Part shown: in pieces, positions 23,445-35,529 of the stretch | How positions within the stretch are numbered: the stretch's first letter is position 1 | Layout: every line of letters begins with the position of its first letter | Assembly (NCBI RefSeq): GCF_002099425.1 | Contig: NW_018344289.1 | Location: 1,116,001-1,180,000, forward strand | From: Phascolarctos cinereus | Taxonomy: Eukaryota > Chordata > Mammalia > Diprotodontia > Phascolarctidae | Direction of reading: 5' to 3' | Length of the DNA stretch: 64,000 nucleotides | Notes under the pieces: generated by a model | What the model saw: only the letters and a program-made list of their open reading frames with translations | Told to the model about the DNA's origin: nothing | The model's database searches: none | Position numbers and translations under genes: made by a program

Positions 23445-23610
23445 TACAAATGAATACATTTGGAAAGGTAATAATGAATTATGTTAGGAACATTTGAATT
23501 TCAGATGCCAGTTGACATTCAAGTGCAGGTGGCCTTCAGGCCGTAGGATATGTGGGATTGGAGTTCAGGAGATATTGACAATGAGAATAAAATAGTTTTC
23601 TTCCATTTCA
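23445..23610 (-). mobile_element. L2 LINE, antisense, continuation
   Basis: aacatttgaatttcagatgc, cagttgacattcaagtgcag and gtgggattggagttcaggag follow the L2 reverse-complement order directly after the 22,555-23,115 piece. Confidence 0.6.
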
Positions 23611-24445
23611 TGATGTCCAGGAAGAAACAGTGGCTATGGCTGTTTTCTCTTTTGTATTTCTCTCTTCTCTGACCATTCAGACTTGTACATCCTTAATCCA
23701 GCATTATATATTTCTGTCCGTGAATTTATATAACTTTAACTTTGTGCATGTGTGAATCCATGTTGTCTGTCTTGGAACTGTAAGGCCAGAAAGCATGTCT
23801 GTACAACATGTAGCAGAGCTAATTAGATACTTAAATGCTTTTTGATGGTAAAGATGAGGATGATGTAACTACTTATCTCAACAGGTTATACTTTGCCTAT
23901 CTCCCTTCACAGATGTGTTATATTAATCAATTTTTGTGTAGAGAGATTTAAATAGGAGGTGCAAAATGGAAGGCATAAGACACAGTATAATGCTTATATG
24001 TCTTTACTGCTAAGAATGTTGGATTTACTAATAGAGGATATAAAAAGCTCCAAGTTCATAATCAGGAGAAGTGGACCAAACACTTGACTTTCTTATAAAA
24101 TGTTTCATTTGTAAGTGGGCCTCCTGAGAAAAAAATATGAATAAGATTATCATCAATAATCTCAGGCTCCCCTTTCCCACTCCATTCCTATTGATAGGTT
24201 TCTCTTACTTCCCAAACATCATATATCCCAATTCTTTGTTTATACTCCTTGCTGCTATTCCCATCATCTCTTCTCAGGAAAGACTCTGATGAATTGTTTT
24301 GGAGTATGGCTGATAAAAATTTGAATAAAGTACAAAGTTTAAAATTTTTAAAAAGGATGAAGTAATGCCTAGAATCATCTCTCCTATGGCTGATTATTCT
24401 ACTATCCTAATTTGGGGGAAGGCATAGTACTGTAATAATTGTTAT
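23611..24445. other. Unassigned sequence, possible diverged L2 3' end
   Basis: 23,740-23,850 (tggaactgtaaggccagaaagc, then tacttaaatgctttttga in looser form) may be another old L2 3' end; not firm. Remainder unassigned. Confidence 0.35.
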
Positions 24446-24448
24446 GAT

Positions 24449-24483
24449 ATGATGATGATGATGATGATGATGGTGATGATGTT
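24449..24483 (+). repeat. (GAT)n microsatellite
   Basis: About eleven gat units with one tgg interruption. Confidence 0.9.
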
Positions 24484-24600
24484 AACCAAGTTAATAACAA
24501 TTTATGAAATAACCTAAGGTTTACAAAGTACTTCATAAACCTTATCATATTTTACCCATAAAGCAACCCTATGAAATATTTATTTGTACAGACATAACCT
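24484..24600 (-). mobile_element. CORE/MIR-type SINE 3' part, antisense
   Basis: taaggtttacaaagtacttc, atatttta, and gcaaccctatgaaatattta are the reverse complement of the CORE-SINE 3' half (aaagcactt, tcacaacaaccct). Confidence 0.55.
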
Positions 24601-24904
24601 TATCAGTGAAGCATCTATCATTTCATCAATACAGGAAACTGTAATGTATGGAAATCTAAGATACCAACAACATTTGTGCAAAGAGTTCACTGTGCCACTG
24701 AGAAATTAACTTGTAAATGGTGTCTAGTTCTAATGCTTGGTCCTCTATCTATTACGACATGACAATCTCCCATTTGGCAGATAGAACTATTATTAATTTT
24801 TATTATTACAATTGCAAAAATGAGTTCAGAGCATTTAATGGAAATTACTTTCTCAAGATTGCATGCTTAATAAATAACTTATCAGTCATTCAAATTTGAT
24901 ATTC

Positions 24905-25010
24905 TTTACACTATAGTAATTAACTACCTCATAAGGCTATTGTGAGGATCAAATAAAACAGTGTTTATGAGAGTGTTTATGTCATAAAGTTATATAGATT
25001 ATTATTAATA
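24905..25010 (+). mobile_element. CORE/MIR-type SINE 3' part
   Basis: aactacctcataaggctatt, gtgaggatcaaataaaac and a tattattaatata end match the CORE-SINE 3' half. Confidence 0.7.
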
Positions 25011-25896
25011 TAGTTTTCATACTATTGTTTCTATCACAATTAGAGGAGTACAGATAGAATGAAATATGATATGTCTATTTTTTACTCTTGTTGTTTATCA
25101 TTTAATGTCTAAGTGGCTATATTGCAAGTTGACAAAATGATTGTCATTTGTAATTCACTGTGTTGTAGTGCGTAAATTGATATTCTGTAGACTCATTAAA
25201 AAATTGAGAAATCTCAAGAAGTAGACTGGACAACAAGGATGATATGTACTTCATCATGTCTCCAAATGGTCTATTCCAAAAAGCCTCTATAATTTGAGAG
25301 GTTTCTATCCCAACTATGGTTGATGCTTTGAATTTGTTATAATGATTAAAATATTTGAACCAACCAATCAATATTATGTTCAAGATGATTATGGATAACA
25401 GTCTAAACTTTAGTGATGTTGCAGTTGAAGTTTAATTGATATGTTGAACTTTCAAGAATATGTAGGAATTTTTATTTGTAATACAAGCATTTGCCACCTG
25501 GTTATAAAACAAAGCAAACTTGTTGGAGTATACTTCTGGCCACTTAACATATTTTTCTGGGTATTCTACAAGTGCCAAAATTTTGCAAGCAGTAGTCATA
25601 CCCATGAATTCAACCACTTATTTATAAAACCTTAATTAACCAAAAACCCATGTTCTTTAAGAATAATCTTTTTCTAATTTCTGGTGACAGTGATGTGGTC
25701 TTCTATCATCATAAACCTCTCCATTTCTTCATATAAGCATGTAATATTCAGTCATTTCTTTAAAACTTATTTATTGGTATATTGTTGGCTTAGTTCATGT
25801 GGATATAGAAGGTGTTATGATTCTGTTGTTAGTTGTTAGTTGCTCTGGGAGTCCACTTGGAAGTAAGTCAATGTTGGTTACATTTGATGAATCCAG
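25011..25896. other. Unassigned sequence
   Basis: AT-rich; no gene or confident repeat seen. Confidence 0.5.
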
Positions 25897-26174
25897 TTAT
25901 ACGTATACATATATATATATATATATTGTTAATATATATATACACATATATATACATACATTATATATATATACATACATATATATGTATATATATACAC
26001 ACATATGTGTGTGTATATGTATATATGTGTGTGTATATGTATATGTGTATATATTTGTGTGTGTATATATGTATATATGTGTGTGTATATGTATATATGT
26101 ATGTATATGTGTATATATTTGTGTGTGTATATATGTATATATGTGTGTATATATATATACATATATATACATAC

Positions 26175-26217
<43 letters not shown>

Positions 26218-26256
26218 ATTATATATTATATATATATTATATATATATATATTACA
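25897..26256 (+). repeat. Long TATATG/TGTGTA/TA microsatellite
   Basis: About 360 bases of purely alternating purine-pyrimidine sequence: TA-rich at both sides, TGTGTATA units in the middle, ending in a long TA/TATTATA tract. It produces large false ORFs on both strands (up to 195 codons, all Tyr/Ile/Cys/Val). Confidence 0.97.
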
Positions 26257-27470
26257 GTCATTGATCTCTGAAGTCAGTGCCGGAAGTATTTCTGTAAGCC
26301 CTCAAATCATTTATCATGGAGCCCAAGAACATTTATTAATTTTATTCCTACTTGTTGATGGGGAAAAGCTAAGAGTCTTGAGCTAAATTTGTCTTAAGGT
26401 GATGGAGACTTTCCCTAATATTGCCCAGGTTTTAGTTTGGATACTTTCTAAATTCTTTCTCTTTCATTTTTGCTATTCTATCTAGCTATATTAAGGTGGA
26501 TATTGTGTAGCAATGGGATGTTCTGAATCTGTTCACATTAAACTTTGACTTTAGGATGTCAGTAAGTCACTTAATGGTTTGATTGTCTGATTGTCAAAGA
26601 AGTTCAAGGCATTTATAAGTAGCACCTTTATCTGCTAATGAAGTTCATTATCTAAATTCAAGCTCAAACCCTTCAGTATATTTTTCCTCCTTGGAGTTCT
26701 TTATATTATTTTATAATTAGCAATTCTAAATTACCTTTTGATGTCATTTGAGAAAGTTTCTGCAGAATGGCAAAAGCTGCTTTATGTCACTCCCCTGTAA
26801 ATCCATAAGACCTGAAATTTCTCAATTATATATATATATATATGTATATATGTATATATATACATATATATATATATGTATATATATACATATATATATA
26901 TATATAAAATTGTTAATACAATATTTTCTTATTACTTTTCCAATGCTATGGAAGGCATATTCAATTCTATTCAGGAGAGACTTTAAGGATTTTAGCCTTA
27001 AATGAGAATAATAATGAATTTTGAAGTTTTATTTTTCTATCTTTTAATAACTATGTAAATACTTATTTAATAGCTGAGAATGATATAGCCTCAAGTTCTA
27101 AGTGAGTCACAATATTTTAATAACAAAAGAAAGAATTATTTTTATCTAAGTAAGGTAATTGAGTAATGCATGGATAATGGTAATACTGTTATTAGAAAAA
27201 TCAAAGAAAACTTAGATTTAAATATTTTACATAAATCATTACTTTTTCATTGAGAGTGGGAGGATAGTGAGAATATCAATACTGTGTGTGCGAACACCAA
27301 ATGTCAGCTACTTCAAAAAGCACAGAATGAAGTAAAGAAATAAGCCTCACATTGTAGCATACAACACTCCCCAGTGCATCTTAAACCAGATTAAGGTAAA
27401 ATTAAGCAATATTTAACAAATTAATAAAAATACAACAATATATCGTCAATATTGATATGCATTTTTCTTG
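26257..27470. other. Unassigned sequence with one TA/TATG microsatellite
   Basis: Microsatellite at 26,828-26,906; otherwise no recognised element. Confidence 0.5.
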
Positions 27471-27474
27471 TTTT

Positions 27475-27765
27475 ATTTTGTCCTTTGTCATCAAAGGAAA
27501 CCAATGACATTGGGATGGTGATGTCTTGACTTACTTTTGAATCACATTTAAATGAGGGAAGGCTGTGCAAAGTGACCATCCTCACTCTCTCCTCCAGAGC
27601 CATCTGGGTCCAATGGCAAGACATAAATCAGGATGACTGGTGATGGTCCCAGTTGTTGTAGGAAACCATGGCCTTTCTAATCTAAGATCTTTCCCTGGTC
27701 TCAGTTTGTCTGAGACAATACCCATTCCATGATTAAGGTAAGGTTAAAAAATGAGGCAAACAATG
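27475..27765 (+). mobile_element. Marsupial interspersed repeat (SINE-like), family name uncertain
   Basis: gggatggtgatgtcttgact, gaagg-ctgtgcaaagtgac, cctccagagccatctgggtc, aatggcaagacataaatcag, agatctttccctggtctcag and tttgtctgagacaataccca form a string that I know as a high-copy repeat of marsupial genomes. No ORF. I cannot give its database name with confidence. Confidence 0.6.
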
Positions 27766-27869
27766 TCTTCTTTTACCTATTAAAGAAAAAGTAAATCTGG
27801 GAAGACTCTCAAGGTTTTTATCCTACATAGATAATTACGTATGGTTTATTGACCCTTCAAATAGTATTT

Positions 27870-28060
27870 GACTTGGACACCACTATTGTGGAGCAATGGA
27901 TTTGAAGTCCCAGGATCCAGGTTGAAATCTTATTTCAAGTTGCTTAGATTTTTTGTGACCCTCAGGAAATTATTTAAGTTTTTGGTCTTCCTCATCATTT
28001 ATATGGCAGTGTTGAGCTAGGCAACCCCAAAATTCTCAATCACATATAAATATATGATCA
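27870..28060 (+). mobile_element. MIR-type SINE, diverged
   Basis: ggatttgaagtcccaggatc, tttttgtgaccctcaggaaa, and gagctaggcaaccccaaaat then aatatatgatca keep the order head-CORE-3' end of the type also seen directly after it. Confidence 0.6.
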
Positions 28061-28084
28061 TTTAATCTATTACCCATTTAAAAA

Positions 28085-28250
28085 ATGTAAACTATTTTGG
28101 ATTTAGATACACTAAGCAGAGATGAAATCAGAGGATCTTGCTTTAAATCTCATCTTAACTATCTAGGTCTAAGTTTCTTCTATAAAAGAAAGGAATTAAA
28201 CAATATGATTTTTAAGGTCCTTTCTATAGCTAGATACTATAACAAACTTT
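28085..28250 (+). mobile_element. MIR-type SINE, diverged, second of a tandem pair
   Basis: gcagagatgaaatcagagga, tctaggtctaagtttcttct, and aaggtcctttctatagctag (usual form aaggtcccttccagctct) show the same family as 27,870-28,060. Confidence 0.6.
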
Positions 28251-28289
28251 CTATTACTTTTAACTGATTCTTCTTACAATAGCCAGATT

Positions 28290-28740
28290 TATTTTCCTTG
28301 TATGTAGATTTAGATATGCTGCTACTCTACTAGAGATCTTTCAGTGGATTTATGTAACATTCGGATTCCTTTGCTTTACACTGAAAGTCATAACAATCTA
28401 GCAGCTTAATGACTTTTTAAGCTCATTTCATATGATTACACTCCATGAACTCGACTTTTCAGTGCATGATTCTTCACAAACTCCTTCAGATTTTTTTTCA
28501 ATTTCTCACATTTTACTGCCCCAAACATTTCTATATTCTATTTTCTCTTCATTCAATACTGTTATACCTCTCCATTTTATCTAAATTAAGACTCATCCTT
28601 TAAACAACTCACATAACAACTTATCCAAGAGATTTTTCCTTGATCTCCCCTCTACCAAATGAGTTGATAATGTTCTTTCCACTTCTAGTCAAAAATCATT
28701 CTCAAGAACCTCTCTATGTTATTATATACTAAGTTGTGTG
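28290..28740 (+). mobile_element. L2 LINE 3' region, sense
   Basis: gatctttcagtggatttatg, cagcttaatgac, actgccccaaacatttctat, aagactcatcctttaaacaa and gagatttttccttgatctcc follow the L2 order (cttcagtggctcc, aagactcagctcaaa, ttccctgatt) in diverged form. Confidence 0.65.
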
Positions 28741-29189
28741 TATAATATATATGCATACACATACACTGAAGTATACATATATACTATATGTGTGTAATGG
28801 GGGGTAAATATGAATCTAAATAAGTACACATACCATCATTTCCTATGGCAGCAGGGACCATATCTAGTCCTCCTCCAACATACCTCTAGCTCTTAGGACA
28901 GTTTTTTGTCCTCAGGAAAACTCTCCTATATTTTTACTAAATCAAATTAAAAAGAAATTTTATATAAGAATTATAATATGCCACAAAAAGGGCTTGTCTT
29001 GTCATTCAAACCTAACTTTTATGCCTAAAATTCTAACCATCTTTTTCATTACAAAGCAAGTTTTTCATTCTCAATTCCTTTACTTCTGTCATCTTTATTT
29101 TCTCAGTCTCTTTGTCCTGATATTTTGGATGCATGTTTGATTTCCCTCTCTGGTCTTTGTTTTCATTAAATCTCATATATATGTATGTG

Positions 29190-29226
<37 letters not shown>

Positions 29227-30005
29227 TCCCTTTACAATGTCTCTTGTATTTGTCCTTTCAATGCAATTTATCCTACCACTATTTTAATACAAGAAGGATA
29301 TCACCAAATAATTTCTGTATTTCTTCAAAAATATCTACCTTACATTATTTAGTCATGATTTTTCTTTCTCCCATATTGCCCTTCTCCTACCATGTAACAG
29401 AAATTATGACAGAAATTATCCTTTCAATATGCAAAGATCTTGCTTCAGAATTGATAATGGATTCCCTTTGAGTAGAGAAGAAAATCCATGCTACTCAGCC
29501 TGATCGTGCAATGTTTGTCTACAGCTAAACCATCTGATTTTTATTGCACTCATTCAATTTGTAAGTCTTCCAGTCTACTTGGACAAATGTCTTAAGTGAA
29601 TCAGAATTTTAGAACATCTATTTTTCATTTTATCTTTATCCACCATCCTCATTCCTACTTTGTGCTTTCTGTCTCACTCTCATTTCCTTTGTTTGAAAGG
29701 GATTTTCTTCTTCATAAAATTCCAAATTTACAATCTTCCTAAAAGCTCACCACAAATTCCACCTATGGCACAAAAAAATGTGCCCAACTATTTTGGGGGA
29801 AATTAATTTTATCCTTCTTGTAAATAATAGAGTGATTAGAATCTGTTACTTGCTGTATACCATTGTGCTATGTCATTCTTCAATTATTTCATGTTCTAGT
29901 TCTTTTTTTCTTTTTCTTAGTATCACACACAGATCTCAGTTTATAGAAGATACAAAATAAATATTTCTTAATGTGATAGAAAAAATGGAATAAAAATCTT
30001 TAAGA
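28741..30005. other. Unassigned sequence with a (CA)n repeat
   Basis: (AC)n at 29,192-29,222. Pyrimidine-rich stretches at 29,230-29,780 may hold further decayed L2, not firm. Confidence 0.45.
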
Positions 30006-30009
30006 AAAA

Positions 30010-30125
30010 ATTGGGAGACACAGATAGGTAAAGACACCAGTCCTAGAGTCAGTAAGACGAGTTCAAATGCAGCCTCAGACACTTGACAATTAGCTGTGTG
30101 ATGCTGAACCCTGATTAACTTGCAA
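30010..30125 (+). mobile_element. tRNA-derived SINE fragment
   Basis: ccagtcctagagtcagtaag, gagttcaaatgcagcctcag, acacttgacaattagctgtg, tgatgctgaacc are the head of the Mar1/WSINE-type SINE. Confidence 0.75.
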
Positions 30126-31060
30126 AAGAAAAAGGAAAAGAAGATGAAGGAAAGATTTTGCTACTGTATCCCTCCCTTAGATCTATGATTTTATTAAACT
30201 GTGGAGAAAACAATTAAGAATTTCTAATTCTGCTAAGTACATGATTACTGGTAAATTTCTAGACTGAAAAAGGTATTATTCTCTCCAAAATAATTCTACT
30301 TTATAAATGATATAGAGATAACTTACAAAAGCCTTGTTTTGAGATGTAATTTTTATAAAAAATGTATTTAATTAACATAAATATTCACTATTACAAATAT
30401 GCCTGAGATCCAAACTTGGGCATATTTATTTGCATAAACATAATGTGTGGAAGAATTCTTTCCTGTTGTTTTTATGTAAAGCATATATAGTTACCAAAAT
30501 AATATGCATTATCAAACAGGACCCATATAGGTATAAATATATTAAAACATCCTTAATTTCTTTCCGAAGTTAATGGCAAGCCAGTAGATACTTGTGACTG
30601 AAATAGGTTTTGACTATTTTAATTATTCTTTGGGATTTAAATTTAAATTGTATTGATAAACTTGAAGTGCGACTCATCATTTAATATCAAGTAAAACAAC
30701 ACCCTCAGATTATAATGCTAGATTGTAGTGTTAACAAACTTCAATTTTGCAATTTCACTCTGAATATTTCATTGTATTTACCAAAGGTTTATATACATAC
30801 ATACATGTGTATTTATGTATGTATGTATATACACAATAGTTTATAGTTCCATTTATCTAACTTATGAGGTCAAAACCAAAAAAACCCCATAATTTAATAA
30901 TTTTACTTCTTTCATCATATTTTTTCTAAGTATTCAAAAAATAATGAAAATAACTGCATTGGACCCCAAAAGGAAAAAAGGCAAAAATATTAAATATAAC
31001 AGTATTAAAAGTAAAACTAGAGGAAGTACAATATATTACTTTAAAGGAAAATATATTTGG
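30126..31060. other. Unassigned AT-rich sequence
   Basis: Small TACA/TATG repeat at 30,793-30,833; otherwise nothing recognised. Confidence 0.5.
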
Positions 31061-31061
31061 A

Positions 31062-31305
31062 GTAGCAGTATGATGTAAAGGATAGGGTGCTGAACCAGGA
31101 AGAACTAGGTTCAAATCTATTTTTAACAGTTATGACTTATGTTTCTATATGTCTCATTTAATATGTTTTAATTTCAGATTCCTCATTTGTAAAATGAGAG
31201 TACAAATACTTGGAGAACTGACTATGAGGTTGGCGTAAGGATCAAATAAAATTATATATGTTAAATCATTTTGTGAATATTATTTTCATTAGTAGCAGCA
31301 GCAAC
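31062..31305 (+). mobile_element. CORE/MIR-type SINE, near full length
   Basis: gatgtaaaggatagggtgct, ccaggaagaactaggttcaa, cctcatttgtaaaatgagag, taaggatcaaataaaattat and an end in tattattttcattagtagca follow the family order. It is followed by an imperfect CAG/GTA trinucleotide tract. Confidence 0.75.
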
Positions 31306-31546
31306 AGTAATAGTACCAGTAGAGGTGGTGGCAATAGCATAATCAATCCCATATAACATAGACAAATAACAACATATTTATGCAAGCAATTGTTGTCAAC
31401 ATAACCAAGTACCTCAAAATGAGTCATCGGGCTCAACTGGCAAAAAATCATTAGAAAAAAGGATTGAGAGCAATAGAAAATCAATGGAATCAGATAAATC
31501 AGCTAAAGAAGATCATAGATATTTAACCTATACACAATACACACAC

Positions 31547-31589
<43 letters not shown>

Positions 31590-31980
31590 TAAGAGATATT
31601 TTATTTATTTTATTCATACCAGTAAAGCTTAAAAAAAATTCTTTAACAAGGACTTCCACTCTTCTTATTTAACACCTATTCATTGTAACTATATAGAGGA
31701 TACTATAAGTTAAATCATCAGCATAAATAATAAAAAACCTAAAATAATCTCCAAAGCAAAACAAATTATAGTACAAACAAAAACAACACATAAAAAAAAA
31801 AAACCCATAAAAATGATTTTACTTGTAGCAAATTTCCTTTTTAAATTAAGTGTTTTATTATAGGAATAGGTCTATTTGTATTAACTTTAACAAAGTAAAA
31901 CCAACATTGACCATTATATTAATGATTGAGTTTGCTATAACCTGATGCTATTATCTCATATATTTGTCATCATCACATAT
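31306..31980. other. Unassigned sequence with an (AT)n repeat
   Basis: (AT)n of about 37 bases at 31,549-31,585; otherwise unassigned. Confidence 0.55.
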
Positions 31981-31984
31981 TGTT

Positions 31985-32235
31985 TTTTAGGTTCTGGGGT
32001 TTTTTCTACTCTATTTTTTCATGTAAATTTTCTTATATTTATTTGCATTCTTCATATTTGTCGTTCGTTTTCACACAGTAGTATCTCATCAAATCAATAT
32101 ATGTAAATATATTTAGCACTTTAATCAGCATTGGTCACAAATTAAGCTTCCAATATTTTGTTATTTTAAATAATGTTGTTATGAATATTTTTGTACATAG
32201 TCTCTTTTTCTTCCCTTAACTGCCCCCTTTTTAGC
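31985..32235 (-). mobile_element. Old L1 LINE, 3' part of ORF2, antisense
   Basis: cacacagtagtatctcatca, attaagcttccaatattttg, taatgttgttatgaatattt and ttgtacatagtctctttttc keep the order of the antisense L1 ORF2 C-terminus (gtattccat, ccaattcttt, gctgctatgaatatttttgtac). More diverged than the other L1s here. Confidence 0.6.
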
Positions 32236-32467
32236 ATAAATATGGAAAGTGAAAATACAAGCCACATGAGGAAAACCCCCTATTTGGCTAACACTGCTGG
32301 GGAAAAAAAATTAGAAAAGAATTACCTCCAAAATAATAAATGTAATAAAATCTTATTTAAAACTTAAAATTAGTAAATAATAAGAGAAAAGGACTTTCAA
32401 TCTTATTCACAAAAAATTCCAAATTGATATGCGAATAAAATATTTAAAAATGATGATATTTTTAAAA

Positions 32468-33595
32468 GTAGAGGCATTGTTCTCCTCATTGGCTTTTTGG
32501 ATCTCTTTTTCCATTTGAGCTAGGCTATTTTTTTAAGATGTTATTTTCTTCAGTATTCTTTTTTAATCTTCTCTAGCAAGCTGTTGATTTGTTTTTTTTC
32601 ATGATTTTCTTGTATCACTCTCATTTTTCTATTCAGTTTTTCCTCTACTTCTCTTACTTGCTTTTGAAAATCCTTTTTGAGCTCTTGGAGGCTTAGGATG
32701 TGGGAGCTTTGACTTTGTTGTCTTCTTCTGGTTTTATGTGGTCTGAATTTTTTTTCTCATGATACCAGCCAATTACTTGATTTTAAACTCTTTGTTTAGG
32801 TAATGGTCTGCTTCCAGTATGGAGAATGTACTTTCTCAAGTTTCTGGGGTTTTGTGCAGCTGATTCCAGAGATACTTCTAGGGACCTATAAATTTTCAGT
32901 TCTTCCAAGGTGGTATGATCAAGGGTGAGGTATTTATCCTTTCATGGCCTGTGCTCTGCTCTATGAGTGATCACATGCACTATTTTCTGCCCTGGAACTG
33001 TGAGGAGGATTCCCTCTTCACCACCACCACAAGCTCCTCTACACCAGTGCTCTTACTTACCCCAGGACCACCACTCAGAATTATGACTCAGATCCAAGCA
33101 TGGGCAAAGCAAGAGAATACTGTTTCAGCACCAGCAAAGAGATCCCTGCAATCCCCCTCTGATTAGCCACAGATTCCCCCTCAGTCTGTGGGGTGATAGC
33201 TTCAGAAGCAGCAGCCACCCTAGAGCTACAGGGACTGGGGTGGGACTGAGCTTCTCTCTCACTGTAGTCAGATAGACCTCTCTGATTGACTTTCTAAGTT
33301 GTCTTTGGTGATTGTTTGTTGAGAAGTCTAGAAACCACCACAGCTTCCTTTGATTCAATCCCCTAATTACTCCTCTGGGTTCACAGAGGACTACTGTTTG
33401 CCGTTGCAGCCTGTGAGTCACACGCTGAACTATGCTCCTCTCCTAGCCTGGTTCCCATCCAGGTTTTCTTGGCCTGGAAATTTATTTCACTCTTTTTGTG
33501 GGTTATTTTGCTCTAGAATTTGCTTGGAGTCATTTTTTTACAGGTATTCAGAGGGGTTTGGAGGAGAGCTCAAGCAAGTCACTCCCACTGCTCAA
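32468..33595 (-). mobile_element. L1/HAL1 5' UTR and N-terminal ORF1, 3'-truncated
   Basis: Read on the minus strand from 33,595: cttgagctctcctccaaacc, caggccaagaaaacctggat, the type-B 5' UTR through caccttggaagaactgaaaa, then an ATG at 32,760-32,758 and about 95 ORF1 codons with the coiled-coil sequence REVEEKLNRKMRVIQENHEK-like and NANEENNA at the end. It is broken by stops and ends near 32,468 inside the coiled coil. Close relative of 14,890-15,832. Confidence 0.88.
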
Positions 33596-33840
33596 AAAAG
33601 CTTGGATGATTCTCAGGATAATTCAAATTTTTGTTTGTAAATTTGGGCTTCAAGGAGGCTTCTTGCAAGCATTGTGTACTTGATACTCATCATTACCCTT
33701 ACAAATAAGGTTTGAAATGATTTTTCTCATTTTTTGAATTTTTTTTATATTCAGATACATTAAGTATGTGTCCTATTTCTATTGTGTAATTTTTTACTTG
33801 AGAAGGGAGATCATATTGATATACATTTTGCAAGTAGAGT
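33596..33840. other. Unassigned sequence
   Basis: No recognised element. Confidence 0.4.
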
Positions 33841-33844
33841 TCTA

Positions 33845-34040
33845 TGGTGTAAAAAGCACTCAAACTAGAGGTGTTCTGGTTTTAATTGTGGATTTAACAT
33901 TTATTAGCTGTGCTACCAAAGGCAAATTAGTTAATCTTTAAGAGCTTCAGTTTGCTCCTTTGTATATGTGGAACAGCAAAACATCTGCCTTTTAAGGTTA
34001 CCATACAGAATGTTCTTTGCAAACCTAAATATTGGACATA
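33845..34040 (+). mobile_element. MIR-type SINE, diverged
   Basis: gttctatggtgtaaaaagca, attagctgtgctaccaaagg, cttcagtttgctcctttgta and aaggttaccatac keep the MIR order. Confidence 0.6.
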
Positions 34041-34710
34041 AATATGTTATATTATCTAAGAGTTATATTCTATTACTCTTATAGTTATGTGATTGATCTA
34101 TGTGAATAATCTGACAGATTAAATCAGAAGCCAAAATGCAAGTTGTTAAAATTTGAGTCAATGAAGAAAGACAACATGAGTAGCGTATTATATGTGATAA
34201 ATTATCCAAGAACTTCTCTTGAGGAGACTTGCCCCCAATAACCTAGTATTGCTAACATTCTCCTCCTGAAAAAATGGACAAAGATTATTTTTTGCTTTTT
34301 TTGTTTTGTTTTTTAAATGATGAAGGACAGCTCACTACTTCTTGAAAGATAGACAATAGTTACCATAAAAAGACTTTAAAAGCTCAGAAAACACTCTTCT
34401 CAGCAAAATAGAGAAAAATGTGACCAAAGACAACATTGATTATGAGTGAAAAGAAAAACACTATTAAAATATTACAAAAAAGGATGTTCAAATACTATAT
34501 TCAGTATCAGGTTCAACAAACAGTGAAAAGCAGTTGAAAAAATGAAATGCAAGGTCGGTGACAAAATTTGTAGCATTTTTTTTTATTGGACACAAGGTTT
34601 GGTAAATCTTATAAGGATGGCTTTCTATCAAGTATACCACATTGATTTTTTTTCATATATAATTGTATATAACTGAAATTAAAAGTTAGAATACTATAGT
34701 GATACTAAGA
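34041..34710. other. Unassigned AT-rich sequence
   Basis: Possibly decayed L1 upstream of the next element, but no motif is firm. Confidence 0.4.
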
Positions 34711-34714
34711 AAAA

Positions 34715-35230
34715 TAGGAAAAATGTATTCTAAATCTCTAATTATCAGAAAAACTTAAAGAATTTTGCAGCATAACCATATACCCACTACATTGGAAGGC
34801 TAGTAAAACAAGGGGGGAAATTAAAAGTTTTAGACCTGTGGGAAAAGACATACGAGGACAACTCGAATTGATTTCATAAAGTTATACGTACATATAAAAT
34901 AAAAGTCATGAAACTATATTCTCTGACCCAGTAATTCTGTTTTTTAAAACCATATAGATTGTCGATGATATTTGTGGAAAATTACTCATGTTAGCATTTT
35001 TTAAATAACAAAGAAAACTATAAACCTAATAACTAGAGATAGCTAAGCAAATTATGACAAATAAAAGTAATCAAATGTTATTATGACATAAAGAACAATA
35101 AATTTGAAAAAACCATGGCTATATGAGATAACACATGAACTAATGTAAAATGAAGAAAGCAGGTGCAAAAGAATGTATACTACCTAACAAGATGTAAATT
35201 TATACAACAAAAAAGGCAACAAATTTCCTG
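34715..35230 (+). mobile_element. Old L1 LINE, C-terminal ORF2, sense
   Basis: tctctgacccagtaattctg, aacaaagaaaactataaacc, gctaagcaaattatgac, gaaagcaggtgcaaaagaat and actacctaacaagatgtaaa follow the order of an older L1 ORF2 C-terminus (ctttgacccagagattcc, aaagaactggaaac, ctaaacaaattgtggta, gtgaagtaagcagaacc). Heavily decayed. Confidence 0.5.
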
Positions 35231-35529
35231 TTAACATATTCAAAAAGGTTTTTATTGATCTACTAAAATCATAAAAACTAACTTTCCTTTCTTTTAATAC
35301 GAAAAATTACAAAAGTATGTCTTTGATATGTAAACAAGTCCAGTCATTCTTTTATGTTAATTTGCTTATTTCTTTTCTGGGATTAGACTTTGTTCTGTTT
35401 TTTTTTATCATTTTCATATATATAATGTATTAATAATTTTAAAAGAAATCAACTTTCAACAAACAATTATTTTTCCATTCTTGTTTCATTGTTTTTTTCT
35501 AAATTAACAGTTAAACTATAGTATAATTT
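35231..35529. other. Unassigned AT-rich sequence
   Basis: Nothing recognised. Confidence 0.4.

Noticed and set aside
25799-26386. 195-codon open frame and several overlapping frames on both strands
   Set aside because: Translation of the alternating TA/TG microsatellite; only Tyr, Ile, Cys, Val, His, Thr and Met.
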